The notes under the pieces: model-generated
The model's database searches: none
Seen by the model: the letters and a program-made list of their open reading frames with translations, nothing else
What the model was told of the DNA's origin: nothing
Shown here: one piece after another, positions 1-8,518 of the stretch
How the letters are laid out: each line of letters starts with the position of its first letter
Numbering within the stretch: position 1 is the stretch's first letter
From: Candidatus Ozemobacteraceae bacterium
Lineage (GTDB): Bacteria; Muiribacteriota; Ozemobacteria; Ozemobacterales; Ozemobacteraceae
NCBI GenBank assembly: GCA_035373905.1
Contig: DAOSOK010000001.1
Location: forward strand, 1 to 64,000
Length of the DNA: 64,000 nucleotides
Direction of reading: 5' to 3'
Made by a program: the position numbers and the translations under genes

Positions 1-206
1 CCAAATTCAACATCTACGTTAACACCCCCAACTGAACATACAAGACGAGTAGTACCGCCCACTTGACCTCCTCTTATGCAATACACCAGAGTTGTCTGGA
101 AACGCTGAATTTTCCCGAAATAAAGAATATTCCGTCAGACCAATGAATATTTTTCGGTATACCAAGTCACGTGACAGGAATGACTTCCCTTTTGGTGGGC
201 GGTTCA

Positions 207-785
207 TCACTTATAAGGATCGACATTTATCGATGGCGCTTTTACAGCCTTCAATAGACGAGCGAGTTCACTGGAATCGAATCTTTTTATCGAGCACTCT
301 CTATTGCCGTAGCGGTCTTCATCTCTGATGGAGAGCCAAAAATAGGTGGGATTATAGGAATCTTTCTGAACAATGAGAGTTCCCTTCATTCCATCCACTG
401 ACAATTCCCACCTTTCGATGGGGTGTGAGTTCTTGCTGTAGCGATCAGGTGACTCCCTGAGGATTTTCAATAGACTGTTTGCTGAGTTCGAATTCCCTTG
501 AAGTTCCAACTTTTTCCCGCCAGCATGGAATACAATATTTGAGCCGGCTTTTGCGATATTTTCGTGAAACTCCCTGCTGATGAGGTTGTCTCTCGCAACC
601 CAGAGAAACCAGGAAATAAAGAACAGAACGAAGATTCCGACAAATAGCGTGCCTCCATTGAGCCTTGAATCTTTTTTTTCTCCTCTTGCTGAAATAATCA
701 TCAACAAAAGAGACATGAAAATTATAATTCCTATTAATACATAATCTATCTTGAATTGAATCAGGAGAATGAGCAGAGTTCGCAT
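207..785 (-). CDS. Membrane protein of unknown function
   Basis: I do not recognise this 192-residue protein. Two hydrophobic segments at about residues 4-33 and 45-63 should anchor it in the inner membrane. A soluble part of about 130 residues follows, without Cys motifs or repeats that I can place. The DNA is visibly AT-richer than the genes that follow and uses codons rare in its neighbours, which hints at foreign or fast-evolving DNA. It stands alone: the 206 bases downstream to the window edge and the 228 bases upstream to the next gene hold no other convincing gene. The start encodes a short n-region directly before the first membrane segment. Confidence 0.6.
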   Translation of the reverse strand: MRTLLILLIQFKIDYVLIGIIIFMSLLLMIISARGEKKDSRLNGGTLFVGIFVLFFISWFLWVARDNLISREFHENIAKAGSNIVFHAGGKKLELQGNSNSANSLLKILRESPDRYSKNSHPIERWELSVDGMKGTLIVQKDSYNPTYFWLSIRDEDRYGNRECSIKRFDSSELARLLKAVKAPSINVDPYK

Positions 786-1013
786 GGGAGGCTTTCCTTC
801 CGCTTATTTGGTCCGGGGCAATGAACGTCATGAAACGACGATACTGCACCCTTTTGGAACGTGGGCATTTTACCCTTTGTTCCGGTATATATCCAGAACA
901 TGCCGGATCACCCGATTTCGTGATTGCAGAAACAGGATTTCCTGGTGTACACAGTATTCTGCATTCAGCCGTGACTCCGAATTTTCGTCCGATCGGCCAA
1001 GATTTCCTGGAAA

Positions 1014-1619
1014 ATGAACATTCATCGCGTTGTTGTCGTGTGCATGCTTTCCTGCCTGGCGTGTTGTCCGGCCGGGGCATTCCCGGCACCGGATTTCCCG
1101 CCGGCGTGGGTCGAAAAACGGGTGCCGGCGCAGAAATTCGTCGAGTATGACCTTGTCGATCTCCAGGGACAGCGCTGGAACAGTATGGAACTTCGGGGGA
1201 AGCCCGTCGTGATCCTGACCGGGCACCGTGATATACGTCATGATATTAAACGATGGGCCGAGCGCCTCAAGCAAGAATTCGCCGATGCCGGCGGTATCGC
1301 GCTGTTTTACGATGTCAATCTCGCGCAGTTCCCCTGGACGACCGAACACGAGGATGCCGAGGCCTGGTGGCGGGAGCAGCGGTTCCCGATTCCCGTCGTG
1401 CTCGACTGGCATGCGCTGATCGGCCGGGCGTTGAAGATTGCATACGGCACGCCGAACGTCATCGTTCTCGACCGGGACAACCTGCTCGTTCACCACGCAA
1501 CCGGCCCGTGCGAGCCGGCCGCCTGGGAACTCGTCCGGAACATGCTTCGCCGCCTCCTCGCTGGTGGTGGCGCGAAGCCGAATCTCGGCCCCGGGGTTGC
1601 CCCGAAGGCCGTGCAATGA
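1014..1619 (+). CDS. Exported thioredoxin-fold-like protein without CxxC
   Basis: The protein has 201 residues with an N-terminal signal peptide (about residues 1-22, with Cys at 10, 14, 17 and 18). The mature part has the layout of a thioredoxin/AhpC-like domain: a strand ending in RGKPVVIL, a helix, then a late strand of the form GTPNVIVLDRDN, which resembles the cis-Pro region of the fold. The redox CxxC expected just after the first strand is absent; the sequence there reads GHRDIRHD. A thiol-disulfide role is therefore doubtful, and it may be a binding or scaffold version. It ends 22 bases before a Bcp peroxiredoxin on the same strand, so the two are probably co-transcribed. Confidence 0.6.
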   Translation: MNIHRVVVVCMLSCLACCPAGAFPAPDFPPAWVEKRVPAQKFVEYDLVDLQGQRWNSMELRGKPVVILTGHRDIRHDIKRWAERLKQEFADAGGIALFYDVNLAQFPWTTEHEDAEAWWREQRFPIPVVLDWHALIGRALKIAYGTPNVIVLDRDNLLVHHATGPCEPAAWELVRNMLRRLLAGGGAKPNLGPGVAPKAVQ

Positions 1620-1641
1620 TGCGCTTTTCCAGAAGGTTGCG

Positions 1642-2100
1642 ATGAACGTCGGAGACAGGGCGCCGGAATTCACGTTGAACGACCAGGACGGCAAGCCCGT
1701 TTCCCTTGCGGATTTCAGGGGCAGGCAGACGGTTGTGGTGTTCTTCTACCCGAAAGACGAGTCGCCGGTCTGCACGATCGAAGCCTGCGGATTCCGCGAC
1801 ATGACCCCGTCGTTCACCGAGGTCGGCGCCGCCGTGCTGGGCATCAGTTCGGACAATTCAGAAAAACACAGGGCATTCGCCGATCAATACAGGCTTTCCT
1901 TCCCTTTGCTGGCCGATACCGACGGGGCGGTGCGCCGCGCGTTCGGGGTGCCCAGCACCCTGTGGCTGTTCCCCGGTCGCGTCACCTACGTCATCGACCG
2001 CGACGGCATCGTGCGCATGGTCTACGACTCGCCGATCCGCGCCCAGCAACACGTCGAGCGCGCCCTCGAGGCCGCCCGCTCCCTCGCCCCGAAGCCCTGA
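1642..2100 (+). CDS. bcp: Bcp/PrxQ-type peroxiredoxin
   Basis: The protein has 152 residues, the usual length of this family, and reduces hydroperoxides with thioredoxin-type reductants. The start MNVGDRAPEFTLNDQDG is the typical N-terminus. The peroxidatic Cys sits in the FYPKDESPVCTIEAC segment, and the second Cys five residues later gives the CxxxxC pair of PrxQ/BCP proteins. The reading frame is open further upstream, but conservation begins at the ATG at 1642 and the upstream part overlaps the preceding gene out of frame. It lies directly downstream of the exported thioredoxin-like protein. Confidence 0.9.
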   Translation: MNVGDRAPEFTLNDQDGKPVSLADFRGRQTVVVFFYPKDESPVCTIEACGFRDMTPSFTEVGAAVLGISSDNSEKHRAFADQYRLSFPLLADTDGAVRRAFGVPSTLWLFPGRVTYVIDRDGIVRMVYDSPIRAQQHVERALEAARSLAPKP

Positions 2101-2144
2101 CGACAGCAGGGGATTTTGCTGGCCCTGAGACCTGATGGCATCCC

Positions 2145-2567
2145 TCAGGGAGCGATCCTGTGCGAAGACTTGCACCAGTTCACGAGTTTCAGGCCGGGAA
2201 CCCGGGAAAACTCGCGTTCGTTGTTCGTGACGAGGCATGCGCCCGCAGAGAGGGCGTGAGCTGCGATGAGGGTGTCCATCGGCCCGATCGGAGATCCGTT
2301 TTTCTCGAGATGATGGCGGATAGCTCCATATTCGATGGCTGCCGCCGAGTCGAAGGGAAGGATCTCGAACGGCAGGAGGAATTCCTGCAGGTGTCTCCTG
2401 TTTTTATCTGGCTTCGAGCTTTTCGCGATGCCGAACTCGAGTTCGGCGAGGGTGACCGCTGAAATGCCGATTTCTCCGGGGCCGTGCGCTTTGACATGGG
2501 CGGCAAGCGCCGGGTGTGTGCTTTTGCAGAGATAGATGAAGATATTCGTATCGAGAAGATACAGCAT
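2145..2567 (-). CDS. vapC: PIN-domain ribonuclease toxin VapC
   Basis: This 140-residue PIN-domain protein is the toxin of a type II toxin-antitoxin pair, a Mg-dependent RNase. The acidic residues of the active site are visible: LLDTNIFIY at the N-terminus (first Asp), AELEFG (Glu, about residue 43), and PMDTLIAAHA (Asp, about 98), followed by the C-terminal LVTNNEREF segment. Its start codon shares one base with the stop codon of the antitoxin gene (TGATG), so the two are translationally coupled. It converges on the bcp gene. Confidence 0.9.
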   Translation of the reverse strand: MLYLLDTNIFIYLCKSTHPALAAHVKAHGPGEIGISAVTLAELEFGIAKSSKPDKNRRHLQEFLLPFEILPFDSAAAIEYGAIRHHLEKNGSPIGPMDTLIAAHALSAGACLVTNNEREFSRVPGLKLVNWCKSSHRIAP

Positions 2568-2800
2568 CAGTCGAAGAGCTCCTCACGTCGTTCGAGACTG
2601 CCCTGGTCCCGTTCGGACATGAAGTCTTCCGTGAATTTCCCGGCGTTGCGTTCCATCGGGGCCCACCAGTCGTCCTTGGGGAGGAGGATGATGGCGTTTC
2701 CGAGACGCTTGATGAACACTTCTTTCCCGTTGAATCGGAACTCCTTGGGAAGCCGGACGGCCTGGCTCTGCCCATTCTGGAAAAGTTTTGCGGTTTTCAT
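2567..2800 (-). CDS. vapB: VapB antitoxin, AbrB/SpoVT-like
   Basis: This 77-residue antitoxin has an N-terminal swapped-hairpin AbrB-type DNA-binding domain: MKTAKLFQNGQSQAVRLPKEFRF is the family signature. A charged C-terminal tail would wrap around and neutralise VapC. The ribosome-binding site GGAGG lies seven bases before the ATG. By analogy with other VapBC pairs the complex should repress its own promoter, which is recognisable just upstream. Confidence 0.92.
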   Translation of the reverse strand: MKTAKLFQNGQSQAVRLPKEFRFNGKEVFIKRLGNAIILLPKDDWWAPMERNAGKFTEDFMSERDQGSLERREELFD

Positions 2801-2826
2801 GTTCGTCCTCCGTATATACTAATAAA

Positions 2827-2855
2827 TAGATACTCCAGATGGTGCGATTGTGCAA
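2827..2855 (-). promoter_or_regulatory. Sigma70-type promoter of vapBC
   Basis: On the minus strand TTGCAC (2855-2850) is followed after exactly 17 bases by TATCTA (2832-2827). This puts the transcription start near 2820, 20 bases before the vapB start codon. The AT-rich stretch overlapping the -10 is a likely site for VapB autoregulation, but no clean palindrome is visible. Confidence 0.6.
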
Positions 2856-2901
2856 GATGTTTCCGCCATCATCAATGATCCGCTTGCCCGGACAAAATGA
2901 A

Positions 2902-2930
2902 CCGGGGCCGCCCTGTGCGGACGGCCCCGG
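2902..2930 (-). terminator. Intrinsic terminator of htpG
   Basis: A perfect 9-bp GC stem (CCGGGGCCG / CGGCCCCGG) with an 11-base loop is followed on the minus strand by a T-rich run (TTCATTTTG). It lies 22 bases after the htpG stop codon. Confidence 0.8.
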
Positions 2931-2952
2931 ATATTTCGATGGGGAGGAATGA

Positions 2953-4917
2953 TTACGAGAGGGCTTTGACCATCAATTCGGCGACACGGCGGCTGAAGCC
3001 GGCGGGGTCGGGGAGTTTGCCGCCCTCGGCAAGCAGGGCCTGGCCGTAGAGCAGCTCGGCGTAGTCGCCGATGCGGCTGTCGTTCTTGTCGGTGGCGTAG
3101 ATGCCGTTCAGTTTCTCGAGCAGCGGGTGGGTGGCGTTCAGCTCGAGAATGCGCTTCACGGGCGGAACGTCCTTGCCGGTGGCCTTCAGCAGGGCTTCGA
3201 GCTGAGGCGTCATGTCGTATTCGTTGCCGACGATGCAGGCGGGTGAGGTCGTGAGGCGGCTCGAGAGGCGCACTTCCTTCACGTGCTCGGAGAGTTTGCC
3301 CTGCAGGGCCTCGAGGAGCGGCTTCCAGGCAGTCTCCTTCTCCTTGCGGGCCTCCTCTTCCTTCTTGCGTTCTTCATCGCTGCCCAGTTCGGCGACGCCC
3401 TTGGCGGCGGACTGGAACGTCTTTCCCTTGTATTCATGCACGAATTGGACCCACACCTCGTCGACGGGGTCGCTGAGCAGCAGCACTTCGTAGCCCTTGG
3501 CCCGGAACGCCTCGAGATGCGGCGACGACTCGGCCATCGCGCGGGTCTCGCCCGTCAAATAGTAGATGCTTTTCTGCTCGGGCTTCATCCGGCCCACGTA
3601 TTCCTCCATCGTGAACCAGTCGCTCGGCGAGAAGGTGCTCTGGAAGAGGCAGGCGTCGAACAGGCGGTCGCGGTCCTCGGGGACCTTGAACAGGCCTTCT
3701 TTCACCACGCGGCCGAACTCCTTCCAGAACTCGAGGAACTTGTCGCGCTGGTCGGTGCGCATCGTCTTGAACGCGTCGAGCACCTTGCGGGTGATCGTCT
3801 TGCGGATGCCGGTGATGCGCCGGTCGTGCTGAAGTATTTCGCGCGATATATTCAGGGGCAGGTCCTCGGCGTCGACGACGCCGCGCACGAACCGCAGATA
3901 CTCCGGCACGAGGTCCTTGCAGTCGTGCATGATGAAGACGCGCTTGATGTACAGGTTCACGCCCCGTTCGGCATCCGGCATGTAGATGTCGTGGCCGGCC
4001 TTGGTCGGGATGTAGAGCAGCGAACGGAACTCGTTCGTCGTGCCTTCGGCCTTGAACATGATCCACTTGAGCGGGTCGTTCCAGTCGCGGCTGAGGTGCT
4101 TGTAGAACTCCTTGTGCTCGTCCTCGGTGATCTCTTTTTCGGGCCGCATCCAGATCGCTTTCATCGAGTTGAGCGTCGCGTCCTCGATGGTCGTCTCATC
4201 CTTCGCGTCCTTACCCTCGCCGACGCGCTTGTGGCGCTCGACGCGCATCTTGATGGGGTAGGCGACGAAGTCGGAGTATTTCCGCACGATATCCCTGATC
4301 GTCCACTCGGTGGTGAAATCCTGGATCTCGTGATGCTCGTCGTCCTCGCTGGCCTTGTCATCCTTGTTCTCGACCTTCAGGTGCAGGGTGACCGAGGTGC
4401 CCTGGTGGTCCCGGGAAGCCTCGTCGATGCTGTAGGTGCCGTCGCCGGTCGATTCCCAGCGCCACGCCTTCTCTTCGCCCGCCTTGCGGCTGACGACGGT
4501 GACACGGTCGGCGACCATGAAGCTCGAGTAGAAGCCGACGCCGAACTGGCCGATCAGCTCGGGCGGAAGCGCCTTATCCTTGGCTTCCTGAGCCAGCCGG
4601 AGAAACTCCTTCGTGCCGGAACGGGCGATCGTGCCGAGATACTCGACCAGCTCGTCGCGGTTCATGCCGATGCCGGTGTCGTGGATGGTGAGCGTGTTCT
4701 TTTCCTTGTCGGGCTCGATGCGGATGTGCAGATCCTCGGTCAGGCCGCGGAGCGCGTCTTTCGTGAGCGCCTCGAAACGCAGCTTGTCGAGCGCGTCGGA
4801 CGCGTTCGAGATGAGCTCGCGCAGGAAGATCTCGCGGTGCGAATACACCGAGTGGATCATCAGATCGAGCAGTTGCCTGGCTTCGGTCTTGAATTCGTAG
4901 GTCTGGGCAGTAGACAT
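2953..4917 (-). CDS. htpG: Hsp90-family chaperone HtpG
   Basis: The protein has 654 residues and is a full-length cytosolic Hsp90 homologue, an ATP-dependent dimeric chaperone. The GHKL ATP-binding motifs are intact: ELISNASDALDKLRF at about 34-48, the DTGIGM turn at 80-85 and GQFGVGFYSSFM at 123-134. The middle and C-terminal dimerisation domains follow at normal length, with a charged segment rich in Glu and Lys near residue 510. The start has GGAGGAG five bases upstream. It follows an Hsp20 gene on the same strand, so heat-shock co-regulation is likely, although no CIRCE element is visible. Confidence 0.98.
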   Translation of the reverse strand: MSTAQTYEFKTEARQLLDLMIHSVYSHREIFLRELISNASDALDKLRFEALTKDALRGLTEDLHIRIEPDKEKNTLTIHDTGIGMNRDELVEYLGTIARSGTKEFLRLAQEAKDKALPPELIGQFGVGFYSSFMVADRVTVVSRKAGEEKAWRWESTGDGTYSIDEASRDHQGTSVTLHLKVENKDDKASEDDEHHEIQDFTTEWTIRDIVRKYSDFVAYPIKMRVERHKRVGEGKDAKDETTIEDATLNSMKAIWMRPEKEITEDEHKEFYKHLSRDWNDPLKWIMFKAEGTTNEFRSLLYIPTKAGHDIYMPDAERGVNLYIKRVFIMHDCKDLVPEYLRFVRGVVDAEDLPLNISREILQHDRRITGIRKTITRKVLDAFKTMRTDQRDKFLEFWKEFGRVVKEGLFKVPEDRDRLFDACLFQSTFSPSDWFTMEEYVGRMKPEQKSIYYLTGETRAMAESSPHLEAFRAKGYEVLLLSDPVDEVWVQFVHEYKGKTFQSAAKGVAELGSDEERKKEEEARKEKETAWKPLLEALQGKLSEHVKEVRLSSRLTTSPACIVGNEYDMTPQLEALLKATGKDVPPVKRILELNATHPLLEKLNGIYATDKNDSRIGDYAELLYGQALLAEGGKLPDPAGFSRRVAELMVKALS

Positions 4918-4954
4918 TGAGGCTCCTCCGGAAATATGTGACTAAATATTGTAT

Positions 4955-4971
4955 ACCTGAGCGTATCAGGT
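4955..4971 (-). terminator. Weak hairpin between hsp20 and htpG
   Basis: ACCTGA / TCAGGT form a 6-bp stem with a 5-base loop just after the hsp20 stop. On the minus strand ATACAATATTT follows. This may be an attenuating terminator for hsp20, or part of the htpG promoter, since TACAAT could be a -10 element. Confidence 0.35.
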
Positions 4972-4985
4972 GAGAATCCGCAGCG

Positions 4986-5432
4986 TCAGACGATCTTTAC
5001 GTCGATCGTGCGAGGACGTGCTTCGGGGGCCTTCGGCAGGGTGAGATACAGGACGCCGTGCCGGATCTCGGCTTTGACCGCCGTCGCGTCGATGAGGGCT
5101 GGCAGTTCGAACATGCGGCTGAACTTCCCGCTGCGGCGCTCGCGCCGATGGAAGGCGGCCGCCTCGACCTCCGGCGCAGATCGTCTGCCGGAAAGGGTCA
5201 GGACGTTTCCCGACAGCTGGACGTTGAGATCGCCTGGTTCGACACCTGGAACCGGCGCCTCGATGAGATACGCGTCATCCGTCTGCGACAGCGAGATCTG
5301 CGGAAACACTCGTGCCATGCGGCTTTTCCACGCGACGCCGGGAAGGGGGCGGCCCCGGACGGCGCGAGTGAACTCGTTCAGCTGCTCGCCGAACCTTTCC
5401 ATGCCTTCGTTCGTGAAATGCCAGACGTTCAT
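4986..5432 (-). CDS. hsp20: Small heat shock protein, Hsp20/alpha-crystallin family
   Basis: This 148-residue ATP-independent holdase keeps unfolding proteins soluble. The alpha-crystallin domain spans about residues 45-136. Its marks are the GKFSRMFELP strand at 102-111 and the AEIRHGVLYLTLP signature at 121-133, which contains the conserved A-x4-GVL motif. The short C-terminal tail ends in VKIV and does not show the classical IxI oligomerisation motif clearly. AAGGAG precedes the ATG by about eight bases. The neighbour downstream is htpG. Confidence 0.95.
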   Translation of the reverse strand: MNVWHFTNEGMERFGEQLNEFTRAVRGRPLPGVAWKSRMARVFPQISLSQTDDAYLIEAPVPGVEPGDLNVQLSGNVLTLSGRRSAPEVEAAAFHRRERRSGKFSRMFELPALIDATAVKAEIRHGVLYLTLPKAPEARPRTIDVKIV

Positions 5433-5510
5433 GGTGCGACTCCTTGGGTGTCAGAATGATTTGACTATCGTGATTCGCAAACGTCATGCCAGACAACAAA
5501 AAGCCCATGC

Positions 5511-5528
5511 AATGCGGAATCCCGCATT
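5511..5528 (-). terminator. Possible terminator after the lipoprotein gene
   Basis: AATGCGG / CCGCATT form a 7-bp perfect stem with a 4-base loop, downstream of the lipoprotein gene on the minus strand. A T-rich run (CTTTTTGTTG) begins about eight bases after the stem. Confidence 0.45.
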
Positions 5529-5572
5529 CCCCGGAGGAGGGTGCGACGTCGCAGCGACTGCCCGTCAGCCCG

Positions 5573-6133
5573 TCACTTGATCTCCAGCTCGAACGCGAGA
5601 CTGTTGGTCTTGTACCCGTCGATGATCATCCAGAGCAGCATCTGATGCTTTCCGACCGTTGCGCTGGCCACGGTTGCGACGGGGAAGGGGAGCTGGACCT
5701 GCCAGATCCCTTCCGTCGAGGCGGCGCCCAAGCTGGTGGGAATCTCGAGCGGCGAGGCGAACTCGTCGAAGAAACCCGCGCCGCGCACCGACGCCCTGAA
5801 ACTTGCAGATGCCGTGCCGGAGCTGACGATGCCCGTCGGCCCAGGATTGGCGACCGTGCTGGCCAGCGCGACAACGCCGGTTGCCGCGGCGATGGGCGTC
5901 GCGGTGACCCAAGAGCAGGAAAGCGTCAGGATTCCTCCGTCTGCCTGCTTGATCGAGTTGCCGGTGACGGTCAGGCTTGCGATGGTCGGGTAGAACCACG
6001 GCGTGCCGCCGGCCGTTCCCGCGGAAAGCGGGGTTCCCTGGTCGTTACAGCCTGTCGACAGCAACGTCGCGACGAGGCAGGCAGCGATGAAAAGAACGGG
6101 AAGGAGCAGGGGGAATGCGTGGCGGTCCTTCAT
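5573..6133 (-). CDS. Predicted lipoprotein of unknown function
   Basis: The protein has 186 residues. The signal peptide ends in a clear lipobox, LLSTGC, with the lipidated Cys at about residue 29. The mature part is rich in Ser, Thr, Ala and Val and looks like a beta-sandwich domain (alternating hydrophobic strands such as IASLTVTGNSIKQADGG and SASFRASVRGAGFF); I cannot name the family. It starts 16 bases after the end of the Ser/Thr kinase gene on the same strand, so the two are probably one transcription unit. The lipoprotein could be an envelope-side partner or simply a co-regulated gene. Confidence 0.7.
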   Translation of the reverse strand: MKDRHAFPLLLPVLFIAACLVATLLSTGCNDQGTPLSAGTAGGTPWFYPTIASLTVTGNSIKQADGGILTLSCSWVTATPIAAATGVVALASTVANPGPTGIVSSGTASASFRASVRGAGFFDEFASPLEIPTSLGAASTEGIWQVQLPFPVATVASATVGKHQMLLWMIIDGYKTNSLAFELEIK

Positions 6134-6149
6134 GGATGGCCTCGGTCCG

Positions 6150-6989
6150 TCATGCGCCGAGAATCTGCGGAATGACGGCCTTGAGGTCGGCCATGATACG
6201 GCGGATGGACGGCCGCATGCGCGGGGTCTTGTCGAGCATGCCGAACACGGTTTCCCGCAGAGGGGCGAACTTGGGCACGGCGTCGAACCGCTCAGCCGGC
6301 AGCGGCGCTGTCACGTGCTGGAGGAGCCTGGCTACGTTGTCGCCGGGGTTGGTCTCGTCGAACTCGAATGGCACCTGGCCGGTCAGGAATTCCCAAAAGA
6401 TGATGCCGATCGCGTAGACGTCTGATGCCTCGCTCAGGGCCAGCCCCTGGCACTGTTCGGGCGACATGTAGGCCGGTGTGCCGAGAAGGACGCCCGGCTT
6501 GGTGAGCTTTTCGCGTGTCTTGGCGAGGCCGAAGTCGACGATCTTGAGCTGGCCGTCGTTGCCGATCAGCAGATTGGAAGGCTTGAGATCGCGGTGGATG
6601 ACCATGCGGTTGTGGCACTCCTCGACCCCTTCGAGCAGTTGCTGAAACGCCCGAAACAGGGCTGGCAGGTCACGGCGCAGCTCGTCCTTCATCGCGGCCA
6701 TCGAACGGCCGTCGATGAACTCGGTGATGATGAAGGGAAGGTTGCCCTCCTTCTCGAGCGAGTAGATGCGGGCGATGGCCGGATGCCGCAGCGAGGAGAG
6801 AACCTCGCCTTCCTTGATGAACCGTTTCACCGTGTCGATATTGGCGCTGGCCGGGCCATCGAGGATCTTCAGCGAGACGTCCCGGTCGGCCGTCATGTCA
6901 TGGGCCTTGTAGATCGTGCCGTGCCGCCCCTCGCCGATGAACTGGATGATCTTGTATCGCTCTCGGATCACATCGCCCGGGTTGCGCAT
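6150..6989 (-). CDS. Ser/Thr protein kinase (Hanks type), soluble
   Basis: The protein has 279 residues and consists almost wholly of a eukaryotic-like kinase domain. Visible motifs are the glycine loop GEGRHGT (19-25), the catalytic Lys in SLKIL (41), HRDLKPSN (132-139), DFG (152-154) and the SPEQ activation-segment end (176-179). No membrane segment, PASTA domain or sensory domain follows, so it is probably cytosolic and acts through partners. The ATG at 6989 was chosen because GGAGG lies five bases before it; an in-frame GTG sits four codons earlier. The lipoprotein gene follows closely. Confidence 0.93.
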   Translation of the reverse strand: MRNPGDVIRERYKIIQFIGEGRHGTIYKAHDMTADRDVSLKILDGPASANIDTVKRFIKEGEVLSSLRHPAIARIYSLEKEGNLPFIITEFIDGRSMAAMKDELRRDLPALFRAFQQLLEGVEECHNRMVIHRDLKPSNLLIGNDGQLKIVDFGLAKTREKLTKPGVLLGTPAYMSPEQCQGLALSEASDVYAIGIIFWEFLTGQVPFEFDETNPGDNVARLLQHVTAPLPAERFDAVPKFAPLRETVFGMLDKTPRMRPSIRRIMADLKAVIPQILGA

Positions 6990-7110
6990 GTCTTCCTCCA
7001 CTGAATTCAGGTTGTCCGTGCTCTGCCCATCGTATAGTTGGCGATATATCGCAACGTCCCGACGGGACGCAACATTCTAAGCTATTTTCTCGGGACGGTC
7101 AATCGAACGA

Positions 7111-8292
7111 TCAGGGCTTCTCGATCTGGCCGAGAGCCGCGGAAAATGCATTGTATATTTCTCTCGATTGATTCGCACAGGAATGGAACGGGCGTTCCAG
7201 CGCCGGATTCTGCCTGCGGAGAGTGTCGAGCCTGGACGCGATTCCGTGATGCGCCTCGAGAATGGCACCGAGTTCGGTGAACAGGAACCGGCGTATCGTG
7301 CTGCAGAGGCCTGAAACGAGCTTCAGCGTCTCGTTCGTTCGGGTGACGAGGCCGAACATCATCCCGGACAGCATCCCGGGATGCGAGCTGAAAAAGTCGC
7401 GGATATGTTCCTGTTCGATCACGATCGCGGAAACCGGCGTGAGGCACACGACGTTGGCTGTCCGAAGCGAGTCCTGATTCCTTCCGTCGAGACGCTCGAG
7501 CACGGCGATCTCCCCGATGATGCTCCCGGGCCGGTCGATCCGGATCCGGTGGTCATTGTCGAGGACGACGTCGACCGCTCCGCCGGTCAGAATGAATAGC
7601 CTGTTGCCGGGCAGCCCTTTCCGGCAGAGGAACGTGCCGGTGCTGAACTCGCGCGCTCCGTTCGAGAGGTCGGCTCCCTGGATGACTGCGTTGGATACCG
7701 AGGGGGCCGGCTTCGAAAGCCAGGTTTTCGCGGCGACGCCTTTTGCCCGGTCGAACGCCTTGTGCGTTCGGACGAACTCCAGGATGGATGCGATCGTCGA
7801 AAACGCGCCGGTGCGGATTTGTTCGATTTCACTCGTGACCGCGAGGAGCGCCTGGGCCGAAAGAGACTGGAGGCGGCGCAGGTCGTTCTCAATCCGGGAA
7901 AGCCTTTCGAGCCGTTCGATTGTCGCCCGAAGGGTGCGGGCCAGTGATATACAAGTCTTGATACCGATTTCCGGTTGGCCGGTCACGATGTTCTGCAGAG
8001 ATTCCCCGGCGGTGGGAATCGGCGTTGCTCCTGACTCCTCGAGAGCGAAGACCGAAAACTCGTGAGGCTTCTTGAGCAGGGCATCGATCTCGCCAAAGAT
8101 CTGTCCCGGCTCGTCGAAAATCTCGAGCAGCACTGCATTTGCGAGCCGCTCCGCCATGGGGACATCCGGATTCGAGTCGGTGAGTTTCACTTTTGCGAAC
8201 CGGCCCTGGGTCAGCCCGTAATACTCCTGCCTGACCTCACCCTGAAAAAACACCGGCTGTCCGGGCTCGAATGTCGTGTAATCGTCACGCAC
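7111..8292 (-). CDS. Tandem cyclic-nucleotide-binding-domain protein
   Basis: The protein has 393 residues with two Crp-like sensor domains. The first (about 5-125) is degenerate, with PGQIFGEIDALL near 62-73. The second (about 205-320) is better kept, with the phosphate-binding cassette RPGSIIGEIAVLE at 254-266 followed by RTAN. A helical linker at about 120-180 joins them. There is no helix-turn-helix at the end, so it is not a Crp-type transcription factor. A role as effector or regulatory subunit in nucleotide or kinase signalling fits, since a Ser/Thr kinase is the next gene downstream on the same strand. Confidence 0.8.
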   Translation of the reverse strand: MRDDYTTFEPGQPVFFQGEVRQEYYGLTQGRFAKVKLTDSNPDVPMAERLANAVLLEIFDEPGQIFGEIDALLKKPHEFSVFALEESGATPIPTAGESLQNIVTGQPEIGIKTCISLARTLRATIERLERLSRIENDLRRLQSLSAQALLAVTSEIEQIRTGAFSTIASILEFVRTHKAFDRAKGVAAKTWLSKPAPSVSNAVIQGADLSNGAREFSTGTFLCRKGLPGNRLFILTGGAVDVVLDNDHRIRIDRPGSIIGEIAVLERLDGRNQDSLRTANVVCLTPVSAIVIEQEHIRDFFSSHPGMLSGMMFGLVTRTNETLKLVSGLCSTIRRFLFTELGAILEAHHGIASRLDTLRRQNPALERPFHSCANQSREIYNAFSAALGQIEKP

Positions 8293-8441
8293 GTGCTAAC
8301 TCCATTTCCCTCTGGCTTTCCAATCAATACATGCCTCGAGGCACGTTCATTGTCGCATGTCTTTGTACCCTCCCTATGTATTCCGGGAGTGACAGGAATG
8401 TCAATACTCCTAGAGAGGCCCGAATTCGTGGAGAGACTGGG

Positions 8442-8469
8442 TTGGCCACCTTCCTGAACGTGGTATCAT
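8442..8469 (+). promoter_or_regulatory. Possible sigma70 promoter of the coiled-coil protein
   Basis: TTGGCC and TATCAT are separated by 16 bases, placing a start near 8476 and giving a leader of about 43 bases before the GTG. A GGGG/CCCC mini-hairpin lies just after it. Confidence 0.4.
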
Positions 8470-8518
8470 GGGGCAAAATCCCCCAAGTCTGAACGGAATC
8501 TTCAAGGGAGGTTCGGAA

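Noticed and set aside
19..210. Small minus-strand frame at the window start
   Set aside because: It has no ribosome-binding site and no recognisable sequence; it cannot be told from chance.
3283..4920. Long open frame opposite htpG
   Set aside because: It is an antisense shadow of a conserved gene, rich in Leu, Val, Arg and Glu in a pattern set by the htpG codons, and has no ribosome-binding site or family resemblance.
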